A stretch of 64,000 nt of DNA from Hemibagrus wyckioides (GCF_019097595.1 NC_080719.1:10239501-10303500), one strand, 5' to 3'. Positions 1-27,194 are shown, counted from the first letter of the stretch. Numbers and translations: made by a program. Notes: generated from the sequence alone by a model not told the origin.

Positions 1-908
1 GGCGCTGTCCCCCCGTTGTGTAACACTACTCCTCTTAGAAATCTTAGAAAAGCTCCTCGATGAAGACTATTAAATCAGCACTATGGATTGCATCATGGAG
101 AATTGATGTGCTCTGTCTCTGCCTACTGATAGTTTCATTAAGTAACTGTCTGGCCCGACGATTCAATCCATGCATTCATGTATTCAATCCATAGTCATTT
201 CATTGCCGTCCAGAGGAAAACAATTACTACAGGACATTACATTTTCATTTTTCTTCCTCTGTCAGCATTAATGCCATATTTATGAAGGCTTTTGAGCAAA
301 CTAATGACATTGGTTAGCTTAAAGTCTGAGCTACTACAGGAGCTGATAAGTGCTTGTTAGCTTCACCGCTAGTATAAATTGTTAGGTTATTAGTGTTGTG
401 TATTTAAAAAATTGTGGTTCATACAATGTGAATCCACAGCAAAAAGAATTCTAATAGTTTTGACACCATAGGCAAACTGAGATTGGCCTGGTGTCTATTT
501 TGGGTGGTTATATTTGCCCTGCCTTTCCAACATTTTGGCATCAGTGGAGTTATGAGGGCAAATACACACTTTTACAGAATTTCCAGAAACCTTTGCCGGA
601 ATTGTGGCTTTAGCTCAACATTAGTGTGCTACTATATTTTTATCTACTTTGTTTCTAGCATTAGTTGCGTACAAATGTATTGTAAAAGGTGTTCTAAGAT
701 TGACTGGCACTAAAATCTCTTTAAAGGATAACATTGTATAATTGATTTTAATAGTAGCAGCTCTGCATCTGATTTTGGTTACCTCTTCTAATATAGTTTT
801 TATACTTCATGCACATGCAGGTATTATGTTTTACAACTTTAACAACAAAACAGCCTTCTATGTTAGATTCTAAACATGACTTAACACTTAAAAGTGGTTA
901 TATCTCAC
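1..908 (-). other. tmc3: tmc3 intron 13, partial
   Basis: No reading frame here continues the protein past CWETYVGQ on the minus strand, so this is the 5' part of the next intron. I see no clear repeat in it. Confidence 0.7.
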
Positions 909-15046
<14,138 letters not shown>

Positions 15047-15050
<4 letters not shown>

Positions 15051-15073
15051 GGCTCCAGAGTCAAACTTTCCAT
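15047..15073 (-). promoter_or_regulatory. Upstream ORF overlapping the tmc3 start codon
   Basis: An out-of-frame ATG at 15071-15073 opens MESLTLEP and stops at TGA 15047-15049, overlapping the tmc3 ATG as ATGA. The same frame extends upstream to an ATG at 15250. Such overlaps can lower or couple translation if the mRNA leader includes them; the transcription start is unknown. Confidence 0.45.
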
Positions 15074-15130
15074 CTGAGCGAGTGTGTGTTTAAGTCTATC
15101 AGGGTGTGCTGTGTATTTGAATGTGTGTGT

Positions 15131-15161
15131 ATGAGTGTGTGAGTGTGTGAGTGTGTGAGTT
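15131..15161. repeat. (GTGTGA)n short tandem repeat in the tmc3 5' flank
   Basis: Four to five imperfect gtgtga units, within the presumed 5' leader or promoter of tmc3. Confidence 0.8.
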
Positions 15162-15250
15162 TGGAACATCTGTACAGTACAGGTGCAACCTGTCTGACTG
15201 GATCCAGCACTGAACGGCTGCTCTGAGCCCCTCGCCGTGTTTAACCTCAC

Positions 15251-15300
15251 ACAGCTGCTCCAATCACAGCCGGCTCAAGCTCTTAAAGGGCTAGCAATGC
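15251..15300 (-). promoter_or_regulatory. Possible tmc3 proximal promoter elements
   Basis: About 200 bp upstream of the ATG, an inverted CCAAT box (15260-15264) lies next to the E-box CAGCTG (15252-15257), in locally GC-richer DNA. No convincing TATA box or initiator can be assigned. Confidence 0.25.
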
Positions 15301-16900
15301 TCTAGTCCACTTCAGTAAGAGATGTACACTTAGTTTGGAACAATTAATAGAAGCATTATTCTCTGTCAAAACACTTGGGTTCAAGGTGACCCACATAATT
15401 CACATAATGCTAGAAACATTTTGAGCTCTCTTTTATTTCATTTTATTTACACTGTATCTAATTTAATGTGACCTTATGAATTTGTGGTTTTGGCATGGGA
15501 TGTGAAGCACAAAAAATGTCTGCTAGGGTTATTAATGTTGCTAATCTATTTATTTGGAAAGTCAAGCCCTGCTGACAATACAGGATTGCTCAAGGAGAAG
15601 TTTACATTTATTTTCCATGTCATTTAGCATACACAAATTAGTGCTCTTCCTGTACATGTGAAATAAATCACTCTTTTTGACACACAACACAATCCAATCC
15701 AACTAACAACTCTTACTGCTTCCTCATTTCTGTCCATATATGGCATCCCGGCTCCACCCACAGGTTCTTTTTCATTTTTACTGGCTCTAGAATAAACCCG
15801 AGCTTATGTTATATGATGAGTGAAATGTTTATTTCACTGCTTCTCACACTGCATGACTCAAACTATGGGGGAAATTGCATCATGCTATGTGACGTCCAAT
15901 TACTTTTTCTGTCATGTCAGAAATTCATTTCCACCGACAGCTGGTTGGAAGGTGTTTATTTGGACTTGAAAGCTCTCATACACTGTGCATTTTCATTTCC
16001 AATCATTTACACCAGAGCGAAATCAACACTTTTCAAATCTTTTTAAGTAACTTATGCATTTGTATGCTGGATGCAATTGGAAGGATTATACAGACTTGCT
16101 AATAGCTTGTTGAGCTCTTAAATCAGATTGGTTAGACAGTATTGAATACTTTTCAATACCACAGTCTTGTCAATAGTGCTGGCTATAATTCAAATGACAG
16201 GTTTATATTAATACTTCTAATACATTAAAATATCATACAAGGATTGCGCAATTTTCCAAAAAAAAAAAAAAAAAAATGAATCAAGCAAAACTCCCCGATA
16301 TTCGAAAGAGCTTGATATTTTTCACATGTACAGCTTATTTTCCACAAATTTAGGCCAAGACGTGTCATGTGACATAACCCCGATGCATATTCAGCCAAAG
16401 CCTCTTCGAATCATGTGTGCATGAACATGAACATGAGTACAACTACCATAAAACGAAATTACATATGTGTCTAATGAAATGTAATTACTTATTTGTCTAC
16501 ACATAAACTAAGGATGATTTTAAATGAATTAAAAAACAAATAAAACACTTGTTGATGCGATGAAGCTTTCTGTAAGGAGACATTCAAAAATCAGGCCATA
16601 TCACACTACTACTTCATTGATTATTTTTCTAAAACACCACGACATTTCATAAATTATTCCTTACATAGCTACATAGATTTGGCATCTATGGGTCATACAG
16701 TACACTGTAGGTTTCCCTTTTTCTCAAGCATACTTTGCTACTTTTGGCATTTTGCCATAAATACACATCTAAACCTTAACTAACCCAACACCAAATTGTT
16801 GTGTTCACTCCCATTGTGTTACAGTATCAATTTTAGTGTCCCCTATTGTATATGTGATTGGAATTTTAAGCAGGGACACATGGTTGAATGTGACTGGTCT
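15301..16900. other. Gene-free stretch, nothing recognised
   Basis: Unique AT-rich DNA. The only simple feature is an A20-type homopolymer at 16258-16277. No exon-like frame with splice signals was found. Confidence 0.6.
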
Positions 16901-16959
16901 ACATAAATGGGCCAGAGGGTGCACTGAAAATATCAGATATTACCATGGATATTGTACAA

Positions 16960-17480
16960 AGAAGTGAGAGTTAATACCTCCCTTTTGGAAAAGAAAACGC
17001 ACACGCTCGGATAATATGGTAATCTGCCATATGTGATTCTTTCATTGTGCTCTCTGATTAAATAAATCAGAGCCCACAGGTCCACAGAGCAAAATTATGC
17101 AAAATGATATTGAGATGAGCTGAATTCAGCTACGAGGGTCTTCTGAGATGCATCTTCCAGAACGGTTGGACAAACATGTTGCCTTGATGGCTGGAGAATT
17201 TAATTAAAAAGCTTTGAGTAATCTTTCCTGATGGCTGGAATATGCACTGCATAATTTAGAGTATCCCTATAATAGTTTGTGAATTAGTGATCCTGCAGGC
17301 TGTAAAGGAGTTTCATAAAAAAAAGTATGCACAATTTTAATGAGGAGCCTAGAGGTGAGAAAATCAGGATTATGCAATTCTGGTCATCTGTTTGAGAGTC
17401 CAGCTCAGTTTTGTTACTCTCCTTCTCTAATGTATCTGGTTTAATGATCTCTTCTTGCAGCTGTCCTGACTACTGAAGTC
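16960..17480. promoter_or_regulatory. Candidate conserved non-coding block
   Basis: Repeat-free sequence with AT-core homeodomain-like sites (gaatttaattaaaaagc, cacaattttaatgagg) and a short palindrome, ctctgatt/aatcagag, around 17051-17071. Regulatory function is an inference from texture. Confidence 0.22.
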
Positions 17481-18842
17481 AAAATTTTCTGATGTCAGAG
17501 TTCATGATGTCAAGATGCTGTTTACTATGGAAAATGCTGCTTGAATTTCATGAATGATAATTACAGCTGCATGGATTCTAGAAGAAAATTTTATTCCAGT
17601 CTTGCGTTATTCACAGTAGTTCATCAATTGTGATGTTCTATAGATGTTTCTCACTATGGTGGTAGTTTGGTTATCTTTTTGTCTTATTTCCACCATCAAT
17701 ATTTTTTTACACTGTCTATTTAAAAGTCTTCTTGCCTGAATTGTTCAGTTCAATTATTTGCTAGATTATATCTTACTTTGATAACATAAAGCTTAGTGGT
17801 CTCTGATGGCTTTGTCTGTTCTGTTCTACATAAAGAAGACTACAATCACAAGTTATCAAAATTTTCCGGTGTTTCATATTTCTTTTTCAGCGCTTTTTGT
17901 GTATCATCTAGATATTAATTCTGTACTATGTTTCAGTAAGTTCTCACAGAACCTGCACTAGCAGAAGTCAGGGTAGTGGTGGATTAGGAACACAAGGCTG
18001 AAACCTTGTGAGAGAGAGACAGAGAGAGAGAGAGATAGTGAAAAGCATTTATAAACCTATTCCAGTCAAATCTGAAAAGCTTAAAATGGTTTAATTATGG
18101 CCAACAATCATCCAAACAGCTTAATCTTTCTAGCATTAGAATCCATTCGATAAGTAATTAACATTTTAAAGGAAAGACACTCAAGAGCATGAGGTTGGCA
18201 TAAGTGTTACGAATTGTCATAAATATTGAAGACACTGTAAAGGTTTGAATAGGGGAAATAAGAAAGATCAGCTATATGAATACAACTGGGGGAAGGTTGA
18301 TATATGTACAGAATGTTTTTAATAGCTGGGTTAGGTTAGGGTTAAATGGGAATAGCCATAATTATCATATGGATCATGTGTGTATCATGGCAGCATACAC
18401 TCAACATATAAGAATTCCAAATGACTGAGGAAAAGAAAGCAGAACAAAGTGTCATGGAGAAACAGGTGGTACAGTGCTACTTTTGCCGAAAAGTGTCTAC
18501 AATACTCAATCTTGTCATATATTATATACAAGTATAATACGATTTATTAATTATACATTGTTTAATATGAGAGTGAGGTAGAATGGTTGTTGAGAGGCAG
18601 CAGAAAAGTAAAACAGGATAGAAACAGTAGGGCACTACAACAGCCCAGAAGAACATCTGTTATTGTAACAGAAAACACCAAGATAATCTCAAAAACTTTG
18701 TATAATTCAATTCATTTGCAAATCAGCAACACAGAAAATTTCACAATACCTTTCATTTTAAAATGTGAAAAAAAAAAATTTAATCAGTCCATTGGGAAAA
18801 CACTTATGGGAATGGGCAGTATGCAGTCAATTATCTTACCAC

Positions 18843-18873
<31 letters not shown>

Positions 18874-19320
18874 AACAAACAAATGTAAGTAGCATTTACT
18901 GACAATCTAAAAATGCCCTCTAAAGTATACCTTTTATCATATCAAATTCACATCTATTGGCCCATTTTGTTGTCTCACCTGTGATCTAGTATCCCTTGAG
19001 GTCCAAAAGACATCTCAGATATCAGGTCACAGTGTAGTAGCTAATTTAATAAAAAAGACAAATCAATCAAACCTGTTTAGCACAATGGATCAATATGCAG
19101 TGATGTACCAGTTGCTTTAAAAGATTTTTTTCCAGCCTAATGTCCCTTCAGTCTTATGTCCCCGGAGCTAGCACTTACGAAATTCGTGCCGCTGTTCTGA
19201 CGACTTTACAGGTCAGGTTAATTAAATGGATGCAGGATGGATTCCAAAAATGATTGTTTGGCACATATTATTTTGGATTTTGTAATAATAATATTTTTTA
19301 ACATGAAGCAGATTTAATAT
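17481..19320. other. Gene-free stretch with short microsatellites
   Basis: Holds (GA)n at about 18003-18034 and (CA)n at about 18837-18873; otherwise unique AT-rich sequence with no supported gene. Confidence 0.6.
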
Positions 19321-19324
19321 TTTT

Positions 19325-19655
19325 ATTTATTAACTTATCTTCAGTGACTGCTTCATCCTTGTCAAGACTGTGATGGTCAGTCCCAAGCTCACTGGCAGGC
19401 ATGATTCAGGAATACACCCTGAATGAGACACAAGTCCATAGGCACCACATACACACATTCACGCACTCATTCAAACTTAGAAGAAATTTAGAGTAGTCAA
19501 TCCACCTGGATATAAGTTTTGGGAATCAGTGGACACAGAGGACACCTACATAGACCCACGTGAGGAGAATATGCAAAACTCAGAGCTCAGGACTGACCCA
19601 GAATACCCCAGAGCTGTGAAGCTACAATAATACCTTCTGCACTACTGTACCACAA
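19325..19655 (-). mobile_element. Degenerate tRNA-derived SINE, reverse orientation
   Basis: Plus-strand landmarks are ttcatccttgtcaagactgt, ggaatacaccctgaatga, tttagagtagtcaatccacc, gaatatgcaaaactcagagc and ccagagctgtgaagc. Reverse-complemented, these follow the order of the copy at 46533. Confidence 0.7.
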
Positions 19656-20229
19656 GCAGATTTAATACATAAACAGAATTAAAAATAACTAAGTAAAGAC
19701 ATCTTGTGAAATTTTCATGCAGCCTTGTATATGCTCAACCTATGACAATGTAGAAATTGGGTAGAAATGTTGCTCAGTGCACAGAATGTAAATTCACATT
19801 GTGAGCAATTTCTTACTGATATATACACTTCTTGTAACAAATAACAAGAATCAGGCTATTAAACAGGTTATTCTAGCTAGTTAGGACCCAGCTACCCCTA
19901 AAGTGCAGACCAATCCAGTTAATCTAACCTTTAAAACATTAACTAGCTCACTTAGTCCACACTCAGCATTGCTTTCAAACATGGCCATCTTTGACCTTAG
20001 TGGGTTCAATAGCAATAAGGTTTAAGCCTAAGCGACTTATAATTAAATTGAGCAGTCAAAATTGAGCTGCTCAAGGACTTCTCTGGTTGTCTGAAGATAT
20101 TGATTTCATAGTGCTTAACCCTTAACCATTGAGCCATTACTAATAAACGTTGAAAGGCAAACAAGCTTCTACATGAATATAATATGTTTTTTAATCAACA
20201 ATACTCGCATTTTGGATGATTTTTTTTTT

Positions 20230-20515
20230 AGTACATTTGCATCGCATATCTGGGTTGGGGGGACTCTACTCTGCATTGGTGCAGTTTACTGTACTCTGGT
20301 TTCCTCCTTAGTCCAAAGACATGTGTGGAAGTCTGACCAGCATCTCTAAATTATGGGTGTGGGGATGATTGGGGTGCCAGTTCATCACAGGGCACATTCA
20401 GAGGGTCCCCTCCATTGTGCCCAGAGTCCCCTGGGATAGTCACCAGCTTCCCTATGACCCTATGTAGGATAAGTTTTTCAGAAAATGGATGAATTGATGG
20501 ATGGATATGCCTTTC
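20230..20515 (+). mobile_element. Degenerate SINE body and tail
   Basis: Contains tggtttcctccttagtccaa, ttggggtgccagttcatcac, gcccagagtcccctgggata and a tail with gatggatgga. It is the same family as 42008 and 63052; the tRNA-like head is not clear. Confidence 0.68.
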
Positions 20516-21608
20516 ATGACATTCAAATAGTTAAAGGACAAAAGTGCTTAAATGTTGTGTGAATCCCCAATGGAGACCAGAGTTTATCACAGGTCTAAAG
20601 AAAGGTTAGAACAGCTATAAAGGTACACACAAAAGGGCATTAAAATAACGTCATACAATAATAGCCTTGTGAAATTTCAGTATGTAGTCAAATAAATGAT
20701 TTGGGACATAATCATGTGAATTAAAATGCATTTCTTAAAATCAAAATTTAGAGGAAACTCTCCTTTTTGTCCAAAGTCACACCTAATGATCCTTCAGTTC
20801 CTGTTAGTAGTGCTCTAGAGAATATCATCATAATCTTTATGGTTACTCTGGGAGCCCTGACTCAAGAGTGGAGATCAGAGCCTGCACTATAACTCTGAGA
20901 CACAATCAAGCTGAGCTAAATTGAATCACAAAGCTGTGAAAGACCCAGTGGCCGAGTACCAGGAGATTGTACACCCCTCTGTAAATCCAATAGCATGGTT
21001 TTATCTACTTTGCAATAAAGCGGATTCGCAGCTAAAGGACAAGACAAAGACATTAAAGCCTTCGAGAATAAGGACCATGGAGTAGGGTTTTACTCCATAT
21101 CCACAGCTATTAGGAAGGGCTCCAGAGAAATTTATAATGAAACCATTAACAACATCATTAAAATAGTACACTGCATAATCAATGTTAAAATGCACACAAA
21201 AGCATTTTTTAAACTCATGCAGTCCACCAAACTACTATATAAACCCATGGTGGAGCAGGCTTCTCAAAAGTGACCTTCTGATGTAGTCAAGTTATAAAGT
21301 CTCACCTTTGGAGATTTTAACAATTGATTCCACCCACCTCTTCACCAACCACAACCTTAACCAATTATGAAAAATACACAAGACACCAAAGGAGATACCA
21401 AGATCCTATGGTATTGGTGGTTAGGCATACAATAGGCAATAAATGATGAGACAGAAAAGCAGTTACAGATTGAAGACTGATGCATCAATACCACACAAAT
21501 TGGGGTGATAATAAGGTCATGATCATGAAGAGGTCTCTCTCAGCATGTGCATTTTGTGCCCTTGATTTATAATAGCTTCTGGGTTACTGATTACTAGGTC
21601 AGGGGTTC
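20516..21608. other. Gene-free stretch, nothing recognised
   Basis: Unique sequence. A possible SINE head scrap lies just before it at about 20118-20142 (reverse, ggctcaatggttaaggg). No coding evidence. Confidence 0.5.
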
Positions 21609-21749
21609 AGTGGTAACTCAGTGGTTAAGATATTAGACCACTGCTGAGCCTCTATGCAAGGCCCTTAACCCTCAACTGCTCAGTTGTATAAAATGAGATA
21701 AAAGTCACTCTGGATAAGGGTCTCTGTCTAATGTCATAAATATAAATAG
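21609..21749 (+). mobile_element. tRNA-derived SINE, internally deleted
   Basis: Head cagtggtaactcagtggtta, then cccttaaccctcaactgctc and tail ctctggataagggtctctgt. The B-box region is missing compared with the copy at 5081. Confidence 0.78.
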
Positions 21750-22439
21750 GTTGAAGACACAAAACTGCCAGGTGCTCCCATCATGGCTGACACTGTGGTC
21801 TGTACTCAACTATATATCAAGCTGAAATTTGTGAAGAAAAGATTTTTTGTGTTTTAATATACATATATAGGCAAGTGAGAAATTCTTCTTCTTCTTCTAA
21901 GCTGTAGGTTTTGTTGACACAGGCTATCTAATCTTAGAAATTCATTTCCCACAATGTCTTTGTGTTAATGCGAGGCTGTCTGCAGCAATTCTCTAAAATA
22001 ACCTTGGCTTTAAGAGAGGATGTGGTCCTGAAACTGAGAAAAATCATTTGAGACAGCTGGATAGCTGCATGTGCAAACTAGAATTTGGGTCGGCATTAAA
22101 ATAATCCAATGATACTACATACCGAGTGCCAATTGATTTATTCTGCCAATATTTATACTTATTTAAGTCACTGCTAAAGGCCAATTATGTCATCATGCAT
22201 GCATAATGGACACATCCTGGACACGCCCAGTTGTTAATCAACATAAATGACCTTGTCTGTCAATAACTGATATGCATAATCAGAAGCCAAACATAAGCAA
22301 AAAAAAAAGCCATGGCCTTGACAATCATAAAAGATGCATGACCAAATACTACACAATACTTTTAAGGTAACTGCATCCCAATTCCACATTTCAACACCCA
22401 CTAAATGTCCAGTCATTCCTTTGTTATCCATCCTGCAGT

Positions 22440-22541
22440 GAGAATCACATCGGCAAAACACAGGGCAGGTCTTAAACCACTAAAAGATGGGAATCTTTTC
22501 GTGGTTTAAGACCTTCCCTGTGTTTTGCCGATGTGATTCTC
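22440..22541. repeat. Near-perfect 49-bp inverted repeat with a 4-nt loop
   Basis: The left arm 22440-22488 and right arm 22493-22541 are reverse complements at 47 of 49 positions, around the loop ggga. The arms start gagaatcacatcggcaaaac and meet at aaaagat/atctttt. Similarity stops abruptly at both arm ends. It could be a recent template-switch inversion, a foldback element, or a source of hairpin RNA. I do not recognise the sequence. Confidence 0.95.
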
Positions 22542-23310
22542 CCTGTGTGAGGGGTGATTTACAGCCAAAAAACAGTGCTCACTGGCCAGCAACATCAAAT
22601 CAGAGCAACCTAATGACACTTTCTCAAGGATCAGCCACAAGGATTCTTGGGGACCAGTGTCAAACAAATCAGTCCTCAACAAGAGACCCAAGATGCTCTT
22701 TCTCTTGTGGGAAGAGTGCAATCAAAAATGCAGGCCCTAAAGCTCAGAATAAAGGGTTCTGCTCAATTTACCTTTTTTAATTCAGAAAAGGTTTGAACAG
22801 GTACTTAAATGACCCCCAGCCCCCTTCTCCCAGTGCAAATGTTGTCAGATGTAATTCATGTCCTACAGGACTGGTTCATGTAGGTGGATCTACATGATGC
22901 CTATTTTCCTGGTATTTCTCTTTCAGGTATTTCAAGTCTCTCAGGAGTACCATGACTGTTTACACAATGTATGGGCATGATAAAAAAGTTCCTGTTTAGT
23001 GTTCCATGTATAAAGCTGGTTGAAGTCTCATGGAGAAATTATACCATTTTCCTAAAAGAAGTTAAAAAAAAAGATAAGTTGGCAATTTATGAGTGCTTTG
23101 ATTCCTGTGCTCACATTATTATACTATAGTGTGGTTGACATTCGCATGAAATTGCCCTCAAGCTAGCTTTCCAAAATACACAGTTTATTTCTCATTCCAT
23201 TTCAATTATTAATTCAGCAGATGCTTCCACCAACTGACCAAAAAACAAGTGCATGGGAGATATAATAATTGTTTAATATACTTAACAGTGAGGATAAGGA
23301 ATAAAAAAAA
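22542..23310. other. Gene-free stretch, nothing recognised
   Basis: An open frame of 97 codons begins in the hairpin right arm (22487-22780), but it has no recognisable domain and no splice support. Confidence 0.5.
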
Positions 23311-23319
23311 ATGCTTGTT

Positions 23320-23560
23320 GTAATAAAAGGCTCTCCGGTATTATATGGATTCACATGCAGAGTTTTATTAACAGACAAAGCAAGGTCAAGATCAGCTAGG
23401 GTCAATCCCAGGAAATCTTCAGATATTAGATGAATCCAAAACTCAATCCAAAATGTAAAGAGACAAGGTAGGGTCAAAATACCAGAGATCAGACGTTTAA
23501 ACAAATACAAAGTTCTAGGCAAATACAAGACTTGGCAAAAGGTCATTCATAGGTTATCTA
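23320..23560 (-). mobile_element. Possible retroelement 3' end, reverse orientation
   Basis: The phrases gttttattaacagacaaagc, ccagagatcagac and caagacttggcaaaagg have the texture of fish retroelement ends read backwards. No named family can be assigned. Confidence 0.35.
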
Positions 23561-23706
23561 GCCAAAAAACACACCCCAGCTCTCATAAGCACAGCAAACA
23601 AACTGTAAAGCTTCAAGATGATTGAAACATCCATATGTTTTTTAAGAGGAACAACCAAGAAATGAGTGGAATAACTGAAGAAGTGAGTCAAACTTCAAGG
23701 GCATGT

Positions 23707-23718
23707 GCCCTCTAGTGG
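23707..23718 (-). promoter_or_regulatory. CTCF-like core motif
   Basis: The minus strand reads CCACTAGAGGGC, a perfect match to the vertebrate CTCF core CCASYAGRKGGC. Occupancy is unknown. Confidence 0.4.
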
Positions 23719-25379
23719 ATTTCCGAAAGAAATGTCTGGACGAGGCATTACATTAGAACTATTTAATTTATGTTTGTGTGCTTTTGGAAGAGTTGAGTGC
23801 TTCATCACAAAATCTCAAAGAAGAACTTGTTTGATCACAAATTGCAGCGGGATGAAGTATACAAAAAGGCTGCATGATGAAAGTCCATGGAGTACTGCAC
23901 TATAACAAAAGTGCTGAACATCTACAAGGGACTGGAGTACTTTTCTTCATGTGGGACAGTGTCAAAGCGTTGTGGAGCTCCACTGCTTGTATGATCCCAA
24001 ATCCTTCATAGATACAAAGAAATACAATGGCAAGTGTAATGACCTGCAAAATACCTGCTTATGTAAAGAACTACTTGTGGTCACCAACTTGGAAGGGCAA
24101 TGATTTGCAAATGTTGTTTTGCTAGGTTGTGCAACAGCTCCAGTTGCTTGTACAAACAAAAGCTCTGAACCAATATGAGGGCTCACTAAATCAATACTAC
24201 CCAAATTCTTTTAGATCCATACAATACCAAAATCATGACACAAATTATAACGTATGTTTGTATAACTACTTGCTAAACTGTTTGTATATGTTCTGGGAAT
24301 TGATCAATGGAGTAAAATGACTGTAAAATTATGTTCATATTATAAATGACATGATGTCTACTACAAAGCAGATGTTACGAACATGCATTGATTTACAGTC
24401 CATTTTACTAGGCAGTCCTGCCTCTCTCCAATATTATCCATGTACATCTGGAGTAGTATTATTCAACAACTTGCACTACACTGTTAGCAGATTCTTGTTT
24501 TCGAAACTTTTATGCCATTAAACAGAATTTATTACACATTGTCAAAGTCTCTAAAGGTCTAAATTACTAGGAATAAATAAGACATACTTTCAAATTCCAC
24601 CACAGGCACAACTAATGAAATGGATTTATGTTTCCATCTTATTATTCAGCCTTGTAATCACATTGGCTGTTATGCATTAATAAAATGTGACTATAATATA
24701 TGGAAATGTTCAGCTTGTACAAAAGCACAGAATTGAAGTAAAGTCCTGATATATTTGTTTGCTTGGTTTAACAAATTAAAAAATATACAGATTGTATGTA
24801 AATGAGACCAAATGTAAACATCCAGGATTCCCAGTGAAATGTACTCAAAGTGGTCAAATTATGTTTAGAGAGTAAACCAGTCATCTGCTAATGCTTGTAT
24901 TGCTGACCATGAAATGCAGTGAAGTGAAAAGAGCTCAGTGAAGTCACAAGAGAAGGTATGAACCACAGTGAGGTTTTTATGTTCTAATGAAATTCTTATT
25001 AAGCAGCCAACTTTGGGAGCTAGCTAGTGAACGACTCCTTGCAAGCTAACATTAGCATAGCATAACTAGCTAGAATGTTTCTAAATAGTTATGTTGGATA
25101 AATACTAAATATCAACTGTTTAACAACACTGTTAACTCTGAAAGCGTCTATCCCATATGCTGCACCTTTGGACCAATTTACACAAAATCTGTTTTTAGAG
25201 ATTTATATTTACATTTATTATTTGCATTTGTTTTAAATCTCATAGCTGTAAACAGTAATTTCAAACTGTATCTAGTTAAAGAGATGACATGGTCCTTAAA
25301 AGACAAATCTTACTCCTAGTTCAAAACAAACACACTGATTCAATGTGCAAGTATTAAATAAACCACACAAAAACAAAAA

Positions 25380-25388
<9 letters not shown>
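23719..25388. other. Gene-free stretch, nothing recognised
   Basis: Unique AT-rich DNA without repeats or exon-like frames that I can support. Confidence 0.5.

Positions 25389-25449
<61 letters not shown>
25389..25449. repeat. Long (TA)n microsatellite
   Basis: About 30 TA units preceded by an A-run. Confidence 0.97.
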
Positions 25450-25513
25450 CTTTTATATCATTTAAAAATACAATATTGATATTTACATATTTTTGTCAGC
25501 TACTAGGTTCCAT

Positions 25514-25845
25514 CCATCCATTGTCTATACCCGCTTTATTCCTAATTAGGGTCACGGGGGTCTGCTGGATCCTATCCTAGTGCACAAGGCAGGGGTACAC
25601 CCTGGACAGGTCACCAGTCCATCGCAGAGCTACACATATAGACAGACCACACACACTCATGGGCAATTTAGAATTACCAATCAACCTGATGTACATGTTT
25701 TTGGACTGTGGGAGGAAACCAGAGTAAACCCATGCAGGCATGGGGAGAACATGCAAACTCCACACAGAAATGTCCCTGTCTGTTTGAACCCAGGACCTTC
25801 TTGCTGTGAGGCAACAGTGCGAACCACTAAGCCACCATGCTGCCC
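25514..25845 (-). mobile_element. tRNA-derived SINE with 14-bp target-site duplication
   Basis: On the minus strand the head is ggcagcatggtggcttagtg, then cagcaagaaggtcctgggtt (B-box region), the body with ggtttcctcccacagtcc, and a ggatggatg tail. The flanks ctactaggttccat (25500-25513) and ctaccaggttccat (25846-25859) form a target-site duplication with one mismatch. It is the same family as 32464. Confidence 0.88.
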
Positions 25846-26536
25846 CTACCAGGTTCCATAGTGTCTTATTTTTTATGTTTTGTCCAAAGTGTCTGATTTT
25901 AAGAATGGGTCCAAACAGCTTTTCATCTTAAATAACATATTAAAACTGAGTGTGTGGATGACATGACAGCACCGGAAGCGCATCCAACTACACAGCATGG
26001 CCCACACTGCCGAGGACAACAACACCCAAACTCTCACATTTACCCAATTACTAATAACACACACACACACACCTGGATTCAATTACATCCTGGCACACTG
26101 ACAGTATAAGAGCACATTCAGTTCACTCTCTCATTACGCTCTGTACCTTTGTTTTTGAATGATAGCCAATGTCATGACCTTATCTGTTTACAGTTTTTCA
26201 TCTTACTTGCCCAGGTTTATATAGTTCATACAAAGCATGACCTGTGTATGTTTACTCACTACGTTTTTGGATCTCTTCTTTAAAAAGTTGCCAAGTTTTA
26301 ATAAGAGTATTAAGTACCTGCACTCATGTCCATGCCTATCCTTGCAGTAGCCATTTTCTAAACTGTAAATGAGTTTCAGTTCTCCATCTTTATCTCTGCT
26401 AAGGGTGTTATTTAATCAAGAATGACACCGTGTCAATAAATCTGGCACTATGATTAAAAGCTTAAACGTGGGTTTTTAAATTTTGTACACCTATGAACAG
26501 AGATTTTTCTGCTTTTGTCCACACTGATGCAACTCC

Positions 26537-26548
26537 GCCATCTAGTGG
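26537..26548 (-). promoter_or_regulatory. CTCF-like core motif
   Basis: The minus strand reads CCACTAGATGGC, again a perfect fit to CCASYAGRKGGC, in the same orientation as the site at 23707. Confidence 0.4.
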
Positions 26549-26559
26549 AATAAACAGAT

Positions 26560-27190
26560 CCAGGTAAGGCAGGACTTTCAATCATTTTCATGTTTTTTTC
26601 TTTACCAGGTGTTCTGATATAGATCAGATATATAGATGTTAAATGAAAGTATCCTACATTTGTTCAGATCAAGGTGTCTACTGAGAGCTTATAAAAATAA
26701 TATCAATAGTGAAGGAACAAATATTTAAGAAAAGGTATAGGGATGCTTAAACTGACACAGTGGATAAATAAGACCAGCAAATCATCAGAAGTTACTGAAA
26801 TATAGAGCTACACACAGAGGCACCTGTTATTATTCACAATCAAGTGTGTTAACACTTCATTTCATTTAACTCAACATTTCAGCAAGCTAGTCACTCTGTA
26901 CATTGCATGACATGGGTGTTGACAATGAACTCCATTTCCTGTCCACGTTAAAATTCTCCCTGTGTCTGAAAAGTTTTCTCCAGGTACAGTTTCTGTCCAC
27001 CTTCCAAAAACATAGCCTTGAAGAGACGTTGATTGTTGGGATAAGTGTTGGAAGTGTGTGAGTGTGTGTGTGTGCGTGTCATACACCTCCTCCAAATCCA
27101 CATGCAGACTGGATTAGCATACTCCCATGACTCCATACAAAGCTGGTCAAGAGTAAAAAGCGTGTCTACTGGTTCACATCTTTGCCAAGA
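26560..27190. other. Gene-free stretch
   Basis: Unique sequence with a short (TG)n run near 27055-27075; no coding support. Confidence 0.5.
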
Positions 27191-27194
27191 CTCA

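Noticed and set aside
1..888. A further tmc3 exon (helix 6) at the left edge
   Set aside because: No minus-strand segment with acceptor and donor encodes a TMC helix 6-like sequence; the next exon must lie outside.
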